A stretch of 25,960 nt of DNA from Cladosporium sp. IMV 00045 (taxonomy: Eukaryota > Ascomycota > Dothideomycetes > Cladosporiales > Cladosporiaceae), in contig MSJI02000467.1 of assembly GCA_001931905.2 (NCBI GenBank), positions 1 through 25,960 on the forward strand. Direction: 5' to 3'. Below the pieces are notes generated by a model that saw nothing but the letters and a program-made list of their open reading frames with translations, ran no database searches and was not told where the DNA came from. The position numbers and the translations under genes were made by a program. This document shows, in pieces, positions 9,593 to 19,741 of this stretch; within the stretch, counting starts at the first letter, position 1; each line of letters opens with the position of its first letter.

Positions 9593-11295
9593 CTAATCCC
9601 AGTTACCTGGTCCCAACTCGACAGGAACTTGCTTGCGCATGGCGTCCATGATCTGGTCGATCGACCAAGGCTCCCACTTGTAGCCCGGGGGGAAGTTGGG
9701 CGGGATTCCGCTCTCGTCGAAGGGGATGCCCGCCTTCATCGTCTCGATGTTCTTGGCGTAGTGCTCGTAGGCGTAGACCTCGGGATCGTGGTCCCAGACC
9801 CAGCGCGGGTGTTTCGGTTGGGCCAGGCGGGGGTTCAGCTTCACCTTGGACCAGTCCGTCTCTTGCAGCAGCTCGGCGTTGGAGAAGCCCATTTTTTGAG
9901 CGCAGGCGTTGCGGATGAAGCTGTCGGGGCGTGTGTTAGTATGATGCGTTGGATTTTGTGATGGGAGGGAGCAAGGAGAATCTTACCGGTATCGTACGTG
10001 GGCCTCGACGGCTTCGGGGATCTTGTCCTTGCCAGAGAGCTGGAGACAAGAGGCGATGGTGATGGCATCTTCGATGGCCTGGGTGGCGCCGTTTCCAGAC
10101 GCGGGCAGGAAAGTATGCGCGGCATCACCGATCTGGATTACGCGGGATGCGGGAGAGGTCCAGGTGAGTTGAGGGTCACGCCAGAGAAGTTCGAAGTTGA
10201 CGATGGTGTTGGGAGGCGTGCACTTGACCAAGTCCTTGAACATGGGCGACCACTTGTCCGGGCCGGGAACTTCGTCGAGACCCTTGATCACCTCGTCGGA
10301 GCTGATGAAGTTACTCCAGGACTCGGCAGAGTTCTCGTTTGCCTGGTGATCTCTGTTAGCAGCGGAATTGAATGCAGGTCAATGGAGAGCGCAACGTACG
10401 TCGTGGTTCAGAATCCAGATCATGGTGTCAGGACGAGTAAGTGTCAGGGCATATGCACCAGGTGCCAGATATGTGCGAACCATAGGCTCGTCGTTGTTCG
10501 GTCCAACCATCTTGTAGTGCTCCTTGACCTCGGGGTTCTTGTCCAAATGCTCAATGGGGAAAGCTGCACGCCACATGGCACGGCCAGATGACCTCGCGCG
10601 GACCTGTCCACCCACTAGCTTTTGCGACTTCGATCCAACACCGTCCGCAGCAATCACCATGTCGGCCTCGTAGGTCCTGCCGTCCTTGGTAGTCACACCG
10701 GCCTTGTTGAGGGCAGCATCCTCCCAGTAATCGACGACGGCAGAGTTGAAATCGATCTTGACACCCAGCCTCTCGACCTGGCGGACGAACATTCTGTAGA
10801 TAAGGGGACGCATCTGGAAAGTGCCCGGAGGCGTGTTCGGGTCGAGACCAGCAGCCTTCAGGCGCTCAGCAACTTTGAGAGGCTTGACCATCTGTTCGCC
10901 GCTGTGCTTGTAGGTTTCGATCCAGGCATTGTGCAGACCAATGGAGTCGTATTCGGCTTTCATCTCAGGCCAGTGCTTGAAGAATGGCGTTGCGCTCAAT
11001 CCCATGAAGTACATATCACCTGTGAATGGAATCAGCTCTGTGTTTCTGTCGCCATCTTCGACTTTGGATTCTACGAACCTGCCGTGTTGATTGCAGAGTC
11101 ACGCTCAAGAACCTGCACCTTGTGTCCCTTACGCACACACTCAATGGCTGCGGTGAGACCAGCCAGACCAGTTCCCACGATCAGAACATTGATACCAGAC
11201 TCCGGGTAAGAGCCCAGAGGCTTGGATTCGGAGCCTTCTTTTGCCATTTTGCCAAACAGGAAGTTCCAAGGATTCACAAGAAGATCAAAGGACAT
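9593..11295 (-). CDS. FAD-dependent monooxygenase (class A, salicylate-hydroxylase-like)
   Basis: Four exons: 11295-11079, 11019-10400, 10342-9987, 9920-9593. All introns are GT-AG (58, 57 and 66 bases) and joining them gives one frame of 506 residues. Residues 36-65 hold the dinucleotide fold [15 protein letters not shown] with the closing acid in VLERD; DGVGSKS at 198-204 is the DG motif; [10 protein letters not shown] with G351-D352 is the GD motif that binds the FAD ribityl chain, followed by [11 protein letters not shown]. This is the para-hydroxybenzoate hydroxylase fold: NAD(P)H-dependent hydroxylation, usually of aromatic or polyketide/terpenoid substrates. The substrate cannot be told. 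About 20 residues precede the FAD fold, with a second Met at 17, so a slightly shorter start is possible. It is divergent from a P450 gene 2.2 kb away, a layout often seen in small metabolite clusters. Confidence 0.9.
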
Positions 11296-13535
11296 TCGTG
11301 CTGGATGAAGCTGGCGGTAAAGGGAAAGGGGAAACCAGAAAAAGAAAGCGAGAGACTTGACCGTGGTATAAGCAGAATAATACGTCAGCTAAACACTTTA
11401 CACTGGAGCCCATGTGAAGGCAGAAGCCTCGGGGGCACGGTGCTTCAACGACCGTCGCGGAGACAAAGCAAGTGCTCGGAGCGCGAGCGGCCGAGGTGTG
11501 TCAAACGGTGAGCACCTTGATGCCATGCTTGTGCATTAACTGGGTTGCTATGGCTGCGAGGCCTCACTCACTGTGCCTGAGCTGCTCGTCGCAGACGCTA
11601 TGTACGGCTCTCCGCCATGTTCACCCACCAGATGGAAGACAGACCGTTGATGATGGCGACATCGTACAGGGGTCTCCGCGACGGGGCGGCACACAATGTG
11701 TGGGGCATACAGCGGCCCGTACTTTTGACACAGAGCATGCTGGCTGTGGCGCATGCGGCTCCTTCGGGAAGGATTAGCTTCCTGCACCTCCTCCGACCTT
11801 ATGGATTCAGCGACAATAATTGACATGCCGTGACACTTCTTTGCTGTGCCACGATATCTACCAGTCTCCAGTGGTACCACCGGTGGCGTTGCTTCACCCG
11901 ACAGCATGATCTGGATAGCTGTCGAGATCGAATGCCTCCTTCGTTCGAAGCTTCACCACCAGAGTCAAAGATAACTTGTCTACACGCGACACGTCCTGGT
12001 ACCTGCGCCAACTCTGTCGATCAGGACACGGCCTCCGTACTGCTCCCCGTCGGACCCACGAATGCAAGCGTCATACAGTCACCCGCATTTGCGTATTCCC
12101 GACACGGCAGGCATCTGCACCGCTTCGGAGATTCCTGGCTGATACTGGACTTGCTGCCAGATAACGCCACGCATGCGCGCAATCGTCAGCCATGCTTCTC
12201 AGGCCGCCATTCCGCTCCATGCAGAAGGTCTCGACCACTGGCGCCAATGGTACTGCGAGGGCGATGCAGGGAATGCCAGTTTGTTGGAGGTAGACATCAC
12301 GAACAGCGTCGATCGCAAGCTTTCGACTGGATAGCAACCACTCTGCAAAGGATCACTTAGCCTTGAGCTGCGCCCCGTCTGCCCTACGACTTGATGCCAA
12401 GTCTTTTGCGCTCGAGCACAAGCTCCGGACTCCTCGTTCAGTGCTTGTAATGTGAGACTAGTGCTGCTGCCGTTGCTGCCTCGCTGGCACGAACCTTGAA
12501 CCCAAAGAATTCCACGAGATCGACATCACGATCCACCTTTAGGCACACCTGCTTCCAGACTTGACGATACGTATCCGTAAAGGATTCATGGCATGTTCCG
12601 TCGCTATCTTAATTCCGCTCTCAAACCACGGACATGCTCCTAGACAGGCGTGCAATCGACTACCATGACAAGTATTCCTCCTGTGATTGAGCAAATTGCT
12701 GGCCCGTCCCTATGGCGTTCTCGGCATGCATGCGCCCTGGCACGTCTGGATCTATGCGCAAAAACGCATGAATATCCCTGGCTCTTCCACATTGATATCG
12801 GGAAGGCGCAAGATTCCGTGAAATCAGTTTGTGGCTTGAATGTGGTAGACGTTTGGGGATAGATGATCTCACGCCTCAGCGTGATGTTTCACGTCAACTT
12901 CCGTCAATCTGAAACGATATCGGTTGATTCCCATGTGAAGTGCCAGGAGATAATAGACATTTGGCTAGGAGACGGCCTTAAACTCTCTCTACTGCTTCAC
13001 GTTCAGAGTAGGGTTGAGGCTGCCAATGCTCAAACATCAAAATGTTCCGGAGGTGCATGAACGACAAGCAACGGGAGCCAATTACGTGTGTGACGAGTAT
13101 TTCTGCAGAATTCCGAACCGTGCAGCTCTCACACAATCCTTGTTGTGGATCTTGCGGGCCTTTCTGCTCGCTATTTGTATATCCTCTCGTCATCTCCAAC
13201 CCGGACAGCAAGGTCTCCGCTTGGGCCAAGTCATATGCAGATCGCTTGAGACAACTCATTATCAGGGTACCGTTTCCACTAAAGTCTCGACAGAACCGTT
13301 CGGCTTTCGCTCTTTACCATCATCTAGCAACCATCAAGTATCGCCACAGCAAATCGTTGTTGGAACCTGGATAAGGCGGTTTCGATCGGAAACGATCCGG
13401 ACTTGCATTGGGGATTCTCTGCCGCTTGTATCATCGCTTTAAACATCTACGCCTGCTCCAACTCGGCCTTTTCTCATCCTACTCACCGGCGTTGGAAGCT
13501 GATTGCCGTCAAGACACCCGACCGTCTTGCCCACA
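11296..13535. other. Gene-poor region between FAD monooxygenase and P450 genes
   Basis: 2.2 kb between divergent genes with no intact gene. On the minus strand, protein-like stretches occur in different frames: about 12872-12384 in one frame broken by TAG, TGA, TAA and TGA, then 12346-12071 in another frame, then about 12080-11920 in a third. They could be remains of a decayed gene, but similar open stretches arise by chance and I recognise no family. A plus-strand open frame at 11830-12360 is Arg/His/Cys-rich and looks non-coding. The two ends must hold the promoters of the flanking genes. Confidence 0.4.
13387..13399. promoter_or_regulatory. CGG-N7-CCG inverted site upstream of P450
   Basis: An inverted CGG...CCG pair with a 7-base spacer, about 140 bases before the P450 start. 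Spaced CGG inverted pairs are the typical targets of dimeric Zn2Cys6 regulators. It overlaps two near-copies of CGATC(C)GGA (about 13383-13401). Function is inference. Confidence 0.35.
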
Positions 13536-15354
13536 ATGCAGCCTCTTACCCTCGTCGCCTTGGGCGTAGCCGCCGTCGGCTTCACCCTACTGTCGCTCAT
13601 TAACAAAATTCAATCCAAGCAGGCCTGGAAGAACAAATCCACCGAGCCGCCGGGACCGGCTTTGGTGCCATGGATTGGCCGCGTTCACGACTTGCCCATC
13701 GAATACATGTGGCTCAAATTCAAGGAATGGGCCGACATCTACGGACCGCTCTACCGCACACAGATGCTCGGAGACAACTTCATTATCATCACCGACGAGA
13801 AAATCGCAGAAGACTTGCTGGTCAAGCGCGCAAAGATCTACTCGGACAGACCGCAAATCAGGTCGTTGTTCGACGCTAAGAGCACTCATGGCTCCATGGA
13901 GTACTTGCCACTCATGGGCAAGAATCGTACGTTGCGACATTGTTGACTTGGGATTACATGAGCTAATATTGTTACAGAGTATTGGGCACGTCAGCGCAAG
14001 TTTGCACACTCGACGCTGGTTGACGCCGCCAACGCTCGTTACAATGGCACCATGTATCACGAAACCAAGCGCTGGCTCAACCGTCTTCTGGACGAACCGG
14101 ATGACTTTTCGTGGTCTCTCGAGGACATGTGCTCCAAGGTTATGACACAGCTTTCCTGGGATGACCCCAACTTGAGCGAGTACTGCACCAAGAGTGCATG
14201 GGGTCTTCTGACCCAAATGTCTCCGGCTGGTCCGATCACCAATGTTCTCAGCCCTCTCTGGGACCTCCCCTTCAGCATAAACCCATGGAAGATTAGGGAA
14301 CGTTCCCGTCACGACGAGCAACAGGCCTGGTGGATGGAACGTCTGCTCACAGTCCGTAAGCAAATGCAGACTGGCGATGCTCGACCCTCATTTATGCGCA
14401 ACTACCTCGACGGAGAGCGAACTGGCAACCTTACTGGCGACTACGAGGCTTCTTCTGCCATTGGCATGGTTGCGTTGGTTGGTATCTTCACTGTCGCTGG
14501 ACCACTTTACTATTTCCTTCTCGCTATGCTTTACCACCCGGAGTGGCAAAGGAAAATCCAGGCCGAAATTGACGAGGCCTGCTGCGGCCGTATGCCCGAA
14601 CTTACCGATACTCCTAATCTTCCCATTCTTCGTGCTTGCATTAAAGAGACGATGCGCTGGAGGCCCAATGTCCCTACCGGCGTTGCTCATGAGGTTGAGG
14701 CAGACGACTTCTACAACGGTTATTTCATCCCCAAGGGCACCCGCATCCTTCCTCTTGACTAGTAAGTTATCTTACTCTCGAAGCTATTGACCACGACTAA
14801 CAACAAACAGCGCTTTCCAACGCAACCCTGTCAAGTACCCCGATCCCGAGAACTTCCGCCCAGAGAGATGGCTCGAACCCGGCTGGCCAACGTTCCAGGG
14901 ACCTCTTACCCAGTACCCGACTATCATGGGAATGTCGTCCTTCGGCTACGGTCAGCGCGCCTGTCTTGGCCAGGGCGTCACTCGCGACGAAACAATCGTC
15001 GCATGCGGAGGCCTCCTCTGGGGTTTCAATCTGGTTCACAAGAAGGGCAAAGACGGAAACCCAATCATGCCTTCTCTCACCGCCAGCAACTCTCTTCTCA
15101 TCGTCAAGCCGGACCCTTACGAGCTGGCCTTTGAGCCAAGGTCAGAGGCTCGCAGGGAGGAGATGCGTACTAACTGGCGTCTGTCGGACGAGCAGGACAA
15201 GAAAGAGCGTGCTGAGTTCGCCGCTGCTGCTAAAGCCGCTCGCGAGCAGAAGCTTGAGGTCAAGACTGATGACTTGAACATTACCCAGCCGTCGCTTGTG
15301 CCTGAGCCCGTCGCCGCGCCTGTCACGTTGCCACCAGTTGTTGCCACGGCATAA
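13536..15354 (+). CDS. Cytochrome P450 with atypical I helix and charged C-terminal tail
   Basis: Exons 13536-13926, 13978-14761 and 14811-15354; introns of 51 and 49 bases, GT-AG. Protein of 572 residues. An N-terminal membrane anchor lies at about 3-22, then the Pro-rich hinge EPPGP. Family marks: K-helix E354-T-M-R357; FRPERW at 407-412; haem loop FGYGQRACLG with the iron ligand C443. The I helix reads VGIFTVAGP at 298-306, so the usual acid before the conserved Thr (AGxDT) is Phe301. The fold should end near 500; about 70 more residues follow, first Glu/Lys/Ala-rich (probable helix), then Pro/Val-rich. Upstream in-frame TTG codons are not used: ATG at 13536 (CCACAATG) puts the anchor at the N-terminus. 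It faces away from the FAD monooxygenase gene and may work in the same pathway. The substrate is unknown. Confidence 0.92.
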
Positions 15355-15869
15355 AACCATCATCGACTGAAATGACATGAGGAAGAGGAGGATCAAGGTC
15401 ATACGAATCTATTTGCCACTTGAATCCGGACGGAGCGCAAACTGGGCCCGAAAGAGACTCGAACGTAGCTCCGTCCCAGACATCCCTATCTTGGGAATTT
15501 CTTTTTAGTACAACACTTCGCCAGCGAGCAGTTTTTTCTTTTATTCTTGTTTATAATTGGAGGACTCGGGGGATTCATGAGGCAATTGCGTGCTCTTACG
15601 ATGACATACAGATATAATGGTCACGAAGAGTACGTTGGAATATGCTACTACGCAATGCACAAGGCGCACTTGACATGAATCCTTCCTTTAGGATTTTTTG
15701 TCGTTTTTTTTTTCAGATTAGGATACCATGTATAAAGAAACAAGTCAAACTATGTCAGCACCCTATGCGTAAGGTCTTTTCACTATTTGTCGATTCATCA
15801 GCCTTGTAAACCGGCTACTGATATGCACACAAATTCATCCTCAAGTCACGACTCCTCAGCCTTCGCCTG

Positions 15870-15910
15870 CACCACCACCACCACCATCACCACCATCACC
15901 ACCATCACCA
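15870..15910. repeat. CAC/CAT microsatellite
   Basis: Tandem CAC triplets passing into CACCATCAC units. Lies 0.5 kb after the P450 stop, outside any credible reading frame. Confidence 0.9.
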
Positions 15911-16504
15911 GCCCCTCCAACAAGGCACAAGAATAAGCAATCCCGCCGAGGCCCTCCATCCGCCTCACTGCTGAAACTGTCTCTCCTACCCCTTGTTGCT
16001 TGAGCGACAATCAGGTACATGAACATATCTCAGCCTTTCTACTATTAAGCTTCCTCCTTCCCCAGCCATGCGCGCAACAGAGAAACACATCCACGTGAGC
16101 TGCTCTTCGCGACGAGACAGTGGCTTGATATACAAATATAGGAGAGGGAGGAGACCGTTGATTATGTTTCTCTGCGCCTCAAAAGGCACGCGTTTTACAC
16201 GTGAGGGTTTGGGCGTGGGAGTTTATTAGGTAGTAGATGCTATGGGCCTGGAAGGCTTTGGGGTATCACTTCGAATGCACTCATCACCAGGCTAGGTCGC
16301 AGGAAATGGTCAGAGTGCGACTACATCTCTGACACGCATCCTCGCTACACTCCTCTTCAGCAAGGCAGACTGCAGCAGCGAATAAGAAGAGAAGTGACAA
16401 ACCGGAGATTTCCACTTAGGCAGGACGTGACGTCTGACAAAGAAATATTCCGGGTGAGACCCTGGTCTCGCAGATTGAGGAGCCGATGGCACAGGGATGC
16501 CATG

Positions 16505-16550
16505 GAGCGAGCGAGCGAGCGAGCAGGAGAATTAAGAGAGAGAGAGAGAG
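16505..16550. repeat. (GAGC)5 followed by (AG)8 microsatellite
   Basis: Five GAGC units at 16505-16524 and eight AG units at 16535-16550, separated by ten bases. Purine-rich on the plus strand; no gene covers it. Confidence 0.9.
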
Positions 16551-17766
16551 ACTTGGAGGGGTGGGTGGGTCTCTCTGGGGATCGGCCGCTAGGATCTCGG
16601 AGCGTGCACGGTTGGGATTGAGTTGAGAGAGGAGTTGACTTGGGATGGACGTGCTTTCTCTTGGGAAGTTGTTCGGTTCAAGCCGAGATGTATGTGAGAG
16701 GGTTTCTACATCATACTTCCGTGGAGTATGTGCATACTTGGCGTGGCGTTCGGGCTGCATATGTGCGTAGATGGGGGGTTTATGCTGCGTTGGCGGGATG
16801 GTCACCGCTGTGGCGTAGAGGGGGGTGGTTGTTTCGCTGTCTTTTGACGATACCTATGTTGCGGTAACAAAAGCTGCATCGAAGACACTCTTGGATCGGA
16901 CGAGTTGACAAGAGTGTAGTCAGCCCTGCACTTCCGTGGCCCCCCGACAATGGTTGACAGCTGAGAGCAAACTCTCGGTCCTCGGACTCGACTCCTGTCG
17001 TCAATCTTCGGCCCCTCTGCTCTGCTGTCAACATGCACTCGTCGTGCACATGATTCTCTTTCTCATAGCAACGTACGAAACCGGAGACTTTTCTCTGCCG
17101 CCCAAGCTGCAAGCATGCTCAACCGCAATATCACGAATGCGGTCGAACAAACACAACAAGCAAAATGCATGACGTCTCGATTAGATTAGATTGCGCTGCT
17201 GCGTCTCGCCTGTTGCCGTGGTGGGTTCAAGCCACATTCATCCCCCCTCCAGATTTGAGACCAGGACTTCTGGCACCAAACAGACAATGGAATGACCGGG
17301 ATCAGGTACAAGCTTTCCATCTGGCGGGAAGGTCTCCACAGCAGCTAGTTGATCCGTCCCGGTTCAACGGTGTGAGCGCATTTCAGAGCGACTCTCTCAA
17401 GTCAGATAGAGACGAAACACTGGAGCTGTGAAAGGCCGAGAGGCCGAAGTGTGCGATTCCATGTTGTCGATGCGTCGTCGCCATACCCTGGCGGTGCACG
17501 TGAAGGCGCCGTGCGTCTTCTGCTCTGCTAAGATATTCCGAAGCCCGCCATAGCTACGTGTGGTAGGTCGTCCTCTTGGGGTAGCTATCGGGTTGGTATC
17601 TGTGGGCGTTGTCGCAGTTACAACATTCTCTACCTTGGAGTACTGAGCTTCTCTTGCTCTCCATCCTTCTCTCTTGATATACTCTCTCAACAGACATACC
17701 AATCATACTCATCCTGAACCATCGATCCGTTTATCACACCACCTATACCACAATACCACAATCAAG

Positions 17767-18735
17767 ATGTCCAAGTCAATCCTCGTCACCGGCGCCACGG
17801 GCAAACAGGGCGGCGCTGTAATCAACAGCCTGGCCAACAACCCCGAATTCACTCTCCTCGCCGTCACCCGCAATACCGCAGGCGCATCGGCGGAGAAACT
17901 CGCTTCCAAAGCGAAAAATATCAAGCTCGTGCAGGGCGACATGGACGACGTCCCCTCGCTGTTCGCCAAAGCCGCTGAAGTCGCCGAGGGTTCCATCTGG
18001 GGCGTCTACAGTGTCCAAATCTCCCAGGGTAAAGGTGTCACGCACGAAGGCGAGATCAGACAGGGCAAGGCCATGGTCGATGGCGCTGTCAAGGCTGGCG
18101 TCAAGCACTTTGTCTACAGCAGCGTGGAGAGGGGTGGTGATGAGGCCAGCTGGGACAACACCACGCCCATACCTCATTTCCAATCTAAGCACGAGATCGA
18201 GCACCACCTGAAAGACAACGCTGGCCAGATGGGTTGGACTGTCCTCAGACCTGGTATGAATATGCAAACCGCATCTTGAAACACTCAACACCTGGCTGAC
18301 ATTTCTCTCACAGTCGCCTTCATGGACAACCTGGCCCCCGGCTTCCCCACGCAAGTCTTCATGGCGGCCCTGCGCGACACCCTCGGCGACAAACCCCTGC
18401 AATGGGTCGCGACAGCAGACATCGGCGTCTTCGCCAAGCTGGCTTTCAGCAGCCCGCAAGAATACAACCACAAAGCCATCGGGCTGGCGGGCGACGAGCT
18501 CAACCCGGCGCAGATCAGCGAGGTTTTCAAGGCAAAGACCGGCTCCGGCTTGGACGGCACTTTCGGGTTTTTGGGAGGTTTCCTCAAGTACATGGTCGCC
18601 GAGCTGGGCGTCATGATTAATTGGTTTGGTAGTGATGGGTACAAGGCGGATATTGACGCGTTGAAGAAGAAGCATCCCGGTTTGATGGATATGGGAACTT
18701 GGATTGAGAAGGAGAGCGCGTTTACGACTGTTTAG
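17767..18735 (+). CDS. NmrA-like NAD(P)-binding family protein
   Basis: Exons 17767-18253 and 18314-18735; the 60-base intron (GTATGA...CTGAC...CACAG) splits a Val codon. Protein of 302 residues. The N-terminus ILVTGATGKQGG (5-16) is the dinucleotide-binding loop of the NmrA/atypical short-chain dehydrogenase family, followed by a beta-alpha-beta pattern (LLAVTRN, then VQGDMDD near 55-61). FVYSSVERGG near 115-124 sits where the catalytic Tyr lies in active dehydrogenases, but no clear YxxxK is seen, so it may be a redox-sensing regulator like NmrA/HSCARG rather than an enzyme. TVLRP followed by AFMDNLAP across the splice matches the family. The C-terminal part has the usual variable helical region. 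Its target is unknown. The start ATCAAGATGTC is the first sensible Met. Confidence 0.92.
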
Positions 18736-19132
18736 AAATACGAAGCTGAGATGGATGTTTAGTTTTGCTTTATGATGGGATGGGATTTTCGGCGTACACG
18801 TGGGTGGCGATGTCACTTATATGATGACTGTATGGGATTCAATGTTTTCGCTGATTTCTTTTCGTTTGCATCCATTCATTTGTATATTGGATTTCGATGA
18901 GTCGAGATCTATCTTCCTGGTTCTAGCGATCGCTAGAATGCCGACTGAGTAGGGTATTGTCCAACCAACGCCAAAGCCTTCCGACAACAGAAGGTGCTCT
19001 AAGCATTCAAGATAAAAGTAAAATCAAAGAAACAAGAATTCGCTCAGCCCAGAAACCCAAAATCCCAAAGGCAACAATCAACGAAAAGAGCACGCTTCGA
19101 AACAAACAACGCCGCCTCCGCTCATCAACACA
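18736..19132. other. Convergent 3' flanks
   Basis: About 400 bases between the ends of the NmrA-like gene and the small minus-strand gene. A/T-richer than its neighbours. No gene or structure recognised. Confidence 0.6.
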
Positions 19133-19741
19133 TCACTCCAAAATAACCCCCCTCCCCCTACTCTCCAACAACGCCCTCTGCCTCGCCGGCCTCTCGACAA
19201 GACACCTCCTCACCTCCGCCTCCCTCGCCTTCTTCAACGCCCTCCAGAGCCCCTCCCCACCACTCCCCGCCCCGCCACCGCCAGAAGACACAAACTCCGC
19301 CGCGAAATCGCGCGCGCACTGCGCCGCCTCGGCGAGCCCGTACGCCTTCCAGTCGAATTTCACACGATACCCGACACTCCATCCGCGGGCGTGCGAGTCC
19401 GCCAGAAAAGCGCGCAGAGCGGCGTAGTGCTCTTTCTCAGCGTCAGGGGAGGTGAGGTGCAGGGTCAGTTTGATGGTCGTCGTCGCTTGCTTGGAGGGGT
19501 GGCGGTGCAGGAAGGCGTGCAGGGGCGTGACGTCGAAGTCAAAGGCTTGCGCTTCCAGTTCGGGAGTGGGTTTGTGTTCGAGCAGGGAGCAGAGTTCGCG
19601 GCGGATCAGGTTGTTGGTGTGTGCGAGGGTGGGGGAGAGGAGGGCGCCGGTTTTGGTGAGGCGCAGGGTGAGAGTGCTGCTGAGGAGGGCGTGGTAGATT
19701 TCGTTGCGGAGTTCGCCGGGGAGGGTTTGGAGGTGGTGCAT
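19133..19741 (-). CDS. Small hypothetical protein with LPGELRNEIY motif
   Basis: Single-exon gene of 202 residues. It starts MHHLQTLPGELRNEIYHALL, a short helix motif found at the front of a large set of fungal proteins related to F-box or 2EXR-type domains. Full F-box proteins are longer and link targets to SCF ubiquitin ligases, so here only a distant, uncertain relation can be stated. The middle (about 85-135) looks like an alpha/beta fold with THHLT-type strands; a Gly/Ser linker (SSGGGGAGSGGEG) lies near 152-164; the C-terminus is an Arg/Glu-rich helix. The coding strand is C-rich at the 5' end and G-rich at the 3' end. No signal peptide or membrane segment. Function unknown. Confidence 0.75.
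   Translation of the reverse strand: MHHLQTLPGELRNEIYHALLSSTLTLRLTKTGALLSPTLAHTNNLIRRELCSLLEHKPTPELEAQAFDFDVTPLHAFLHRHPSKQATTTIKLTLHLTSPDAEKEHYAALRAFLADSHARGWSVGYRVKFDWKAYGLAEAAQCARDFAAEFVSSGGGGAGSGGEGLWRALKKAREAEVRRCLVERPARQRALLESRGRGVILE

Larger units (their letters stand above)
15355..17766. other. 2.4-kb gene-poor region with simple repeats
   Basis: No supported gene. Holds the 3' flank of the P450, a CAC/CAT repeat (15870-15910), GAGC and AG repeats (16505-16550), and the upstream region of the NmrA-like gene, with a TATA-like stretch near 17677. Open frames of up to about 130 codons on the minus strand (for example 16805-16416) are low-complexity and carry no motif. A short non-coding RNA cannot be excluded. 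Confidence 0.5.

Noticed and set aside
11427..11432. CCTCGG before the FAD monooxygenase gene as a FarA/FarB site
   Set aside because: Single hexamer, enzyme not tied to fatty acids; chance is likely.
11830..12360. Plus-strand open frame of 176 codons between FAD monooxygenase and P450
   Set aside because: Rich in Arg, His and Cys with no motif or fold-like pattern; looks like a frame kept open by base composition.
13503..13535. Upstream non-ATG start for the P450
   Set aside because: The codon at 13503 is TTG. ATG at 13536 places the membrane anchor at the N-terminus as expected.
16416..16805. Minus-strand open frame of 129 codons near the GAGC/AG repeats
   Set aside because: Its core is a Leu/Ser/Ala run made by the microsatellite; no other support.
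17219..17240. tRNA-like GGTTCAAGCC in the gene-poor region
   Set aside because: No matching T-stem, acceptor stem or anticodon arm around it.
17776..18816. Minus-strand open frame of 346 codons opposite the NmrA-like gene
   Set aside because: Antisense shadow of a real gene with biased third positions; it runs across the intron and both exons without any motif.
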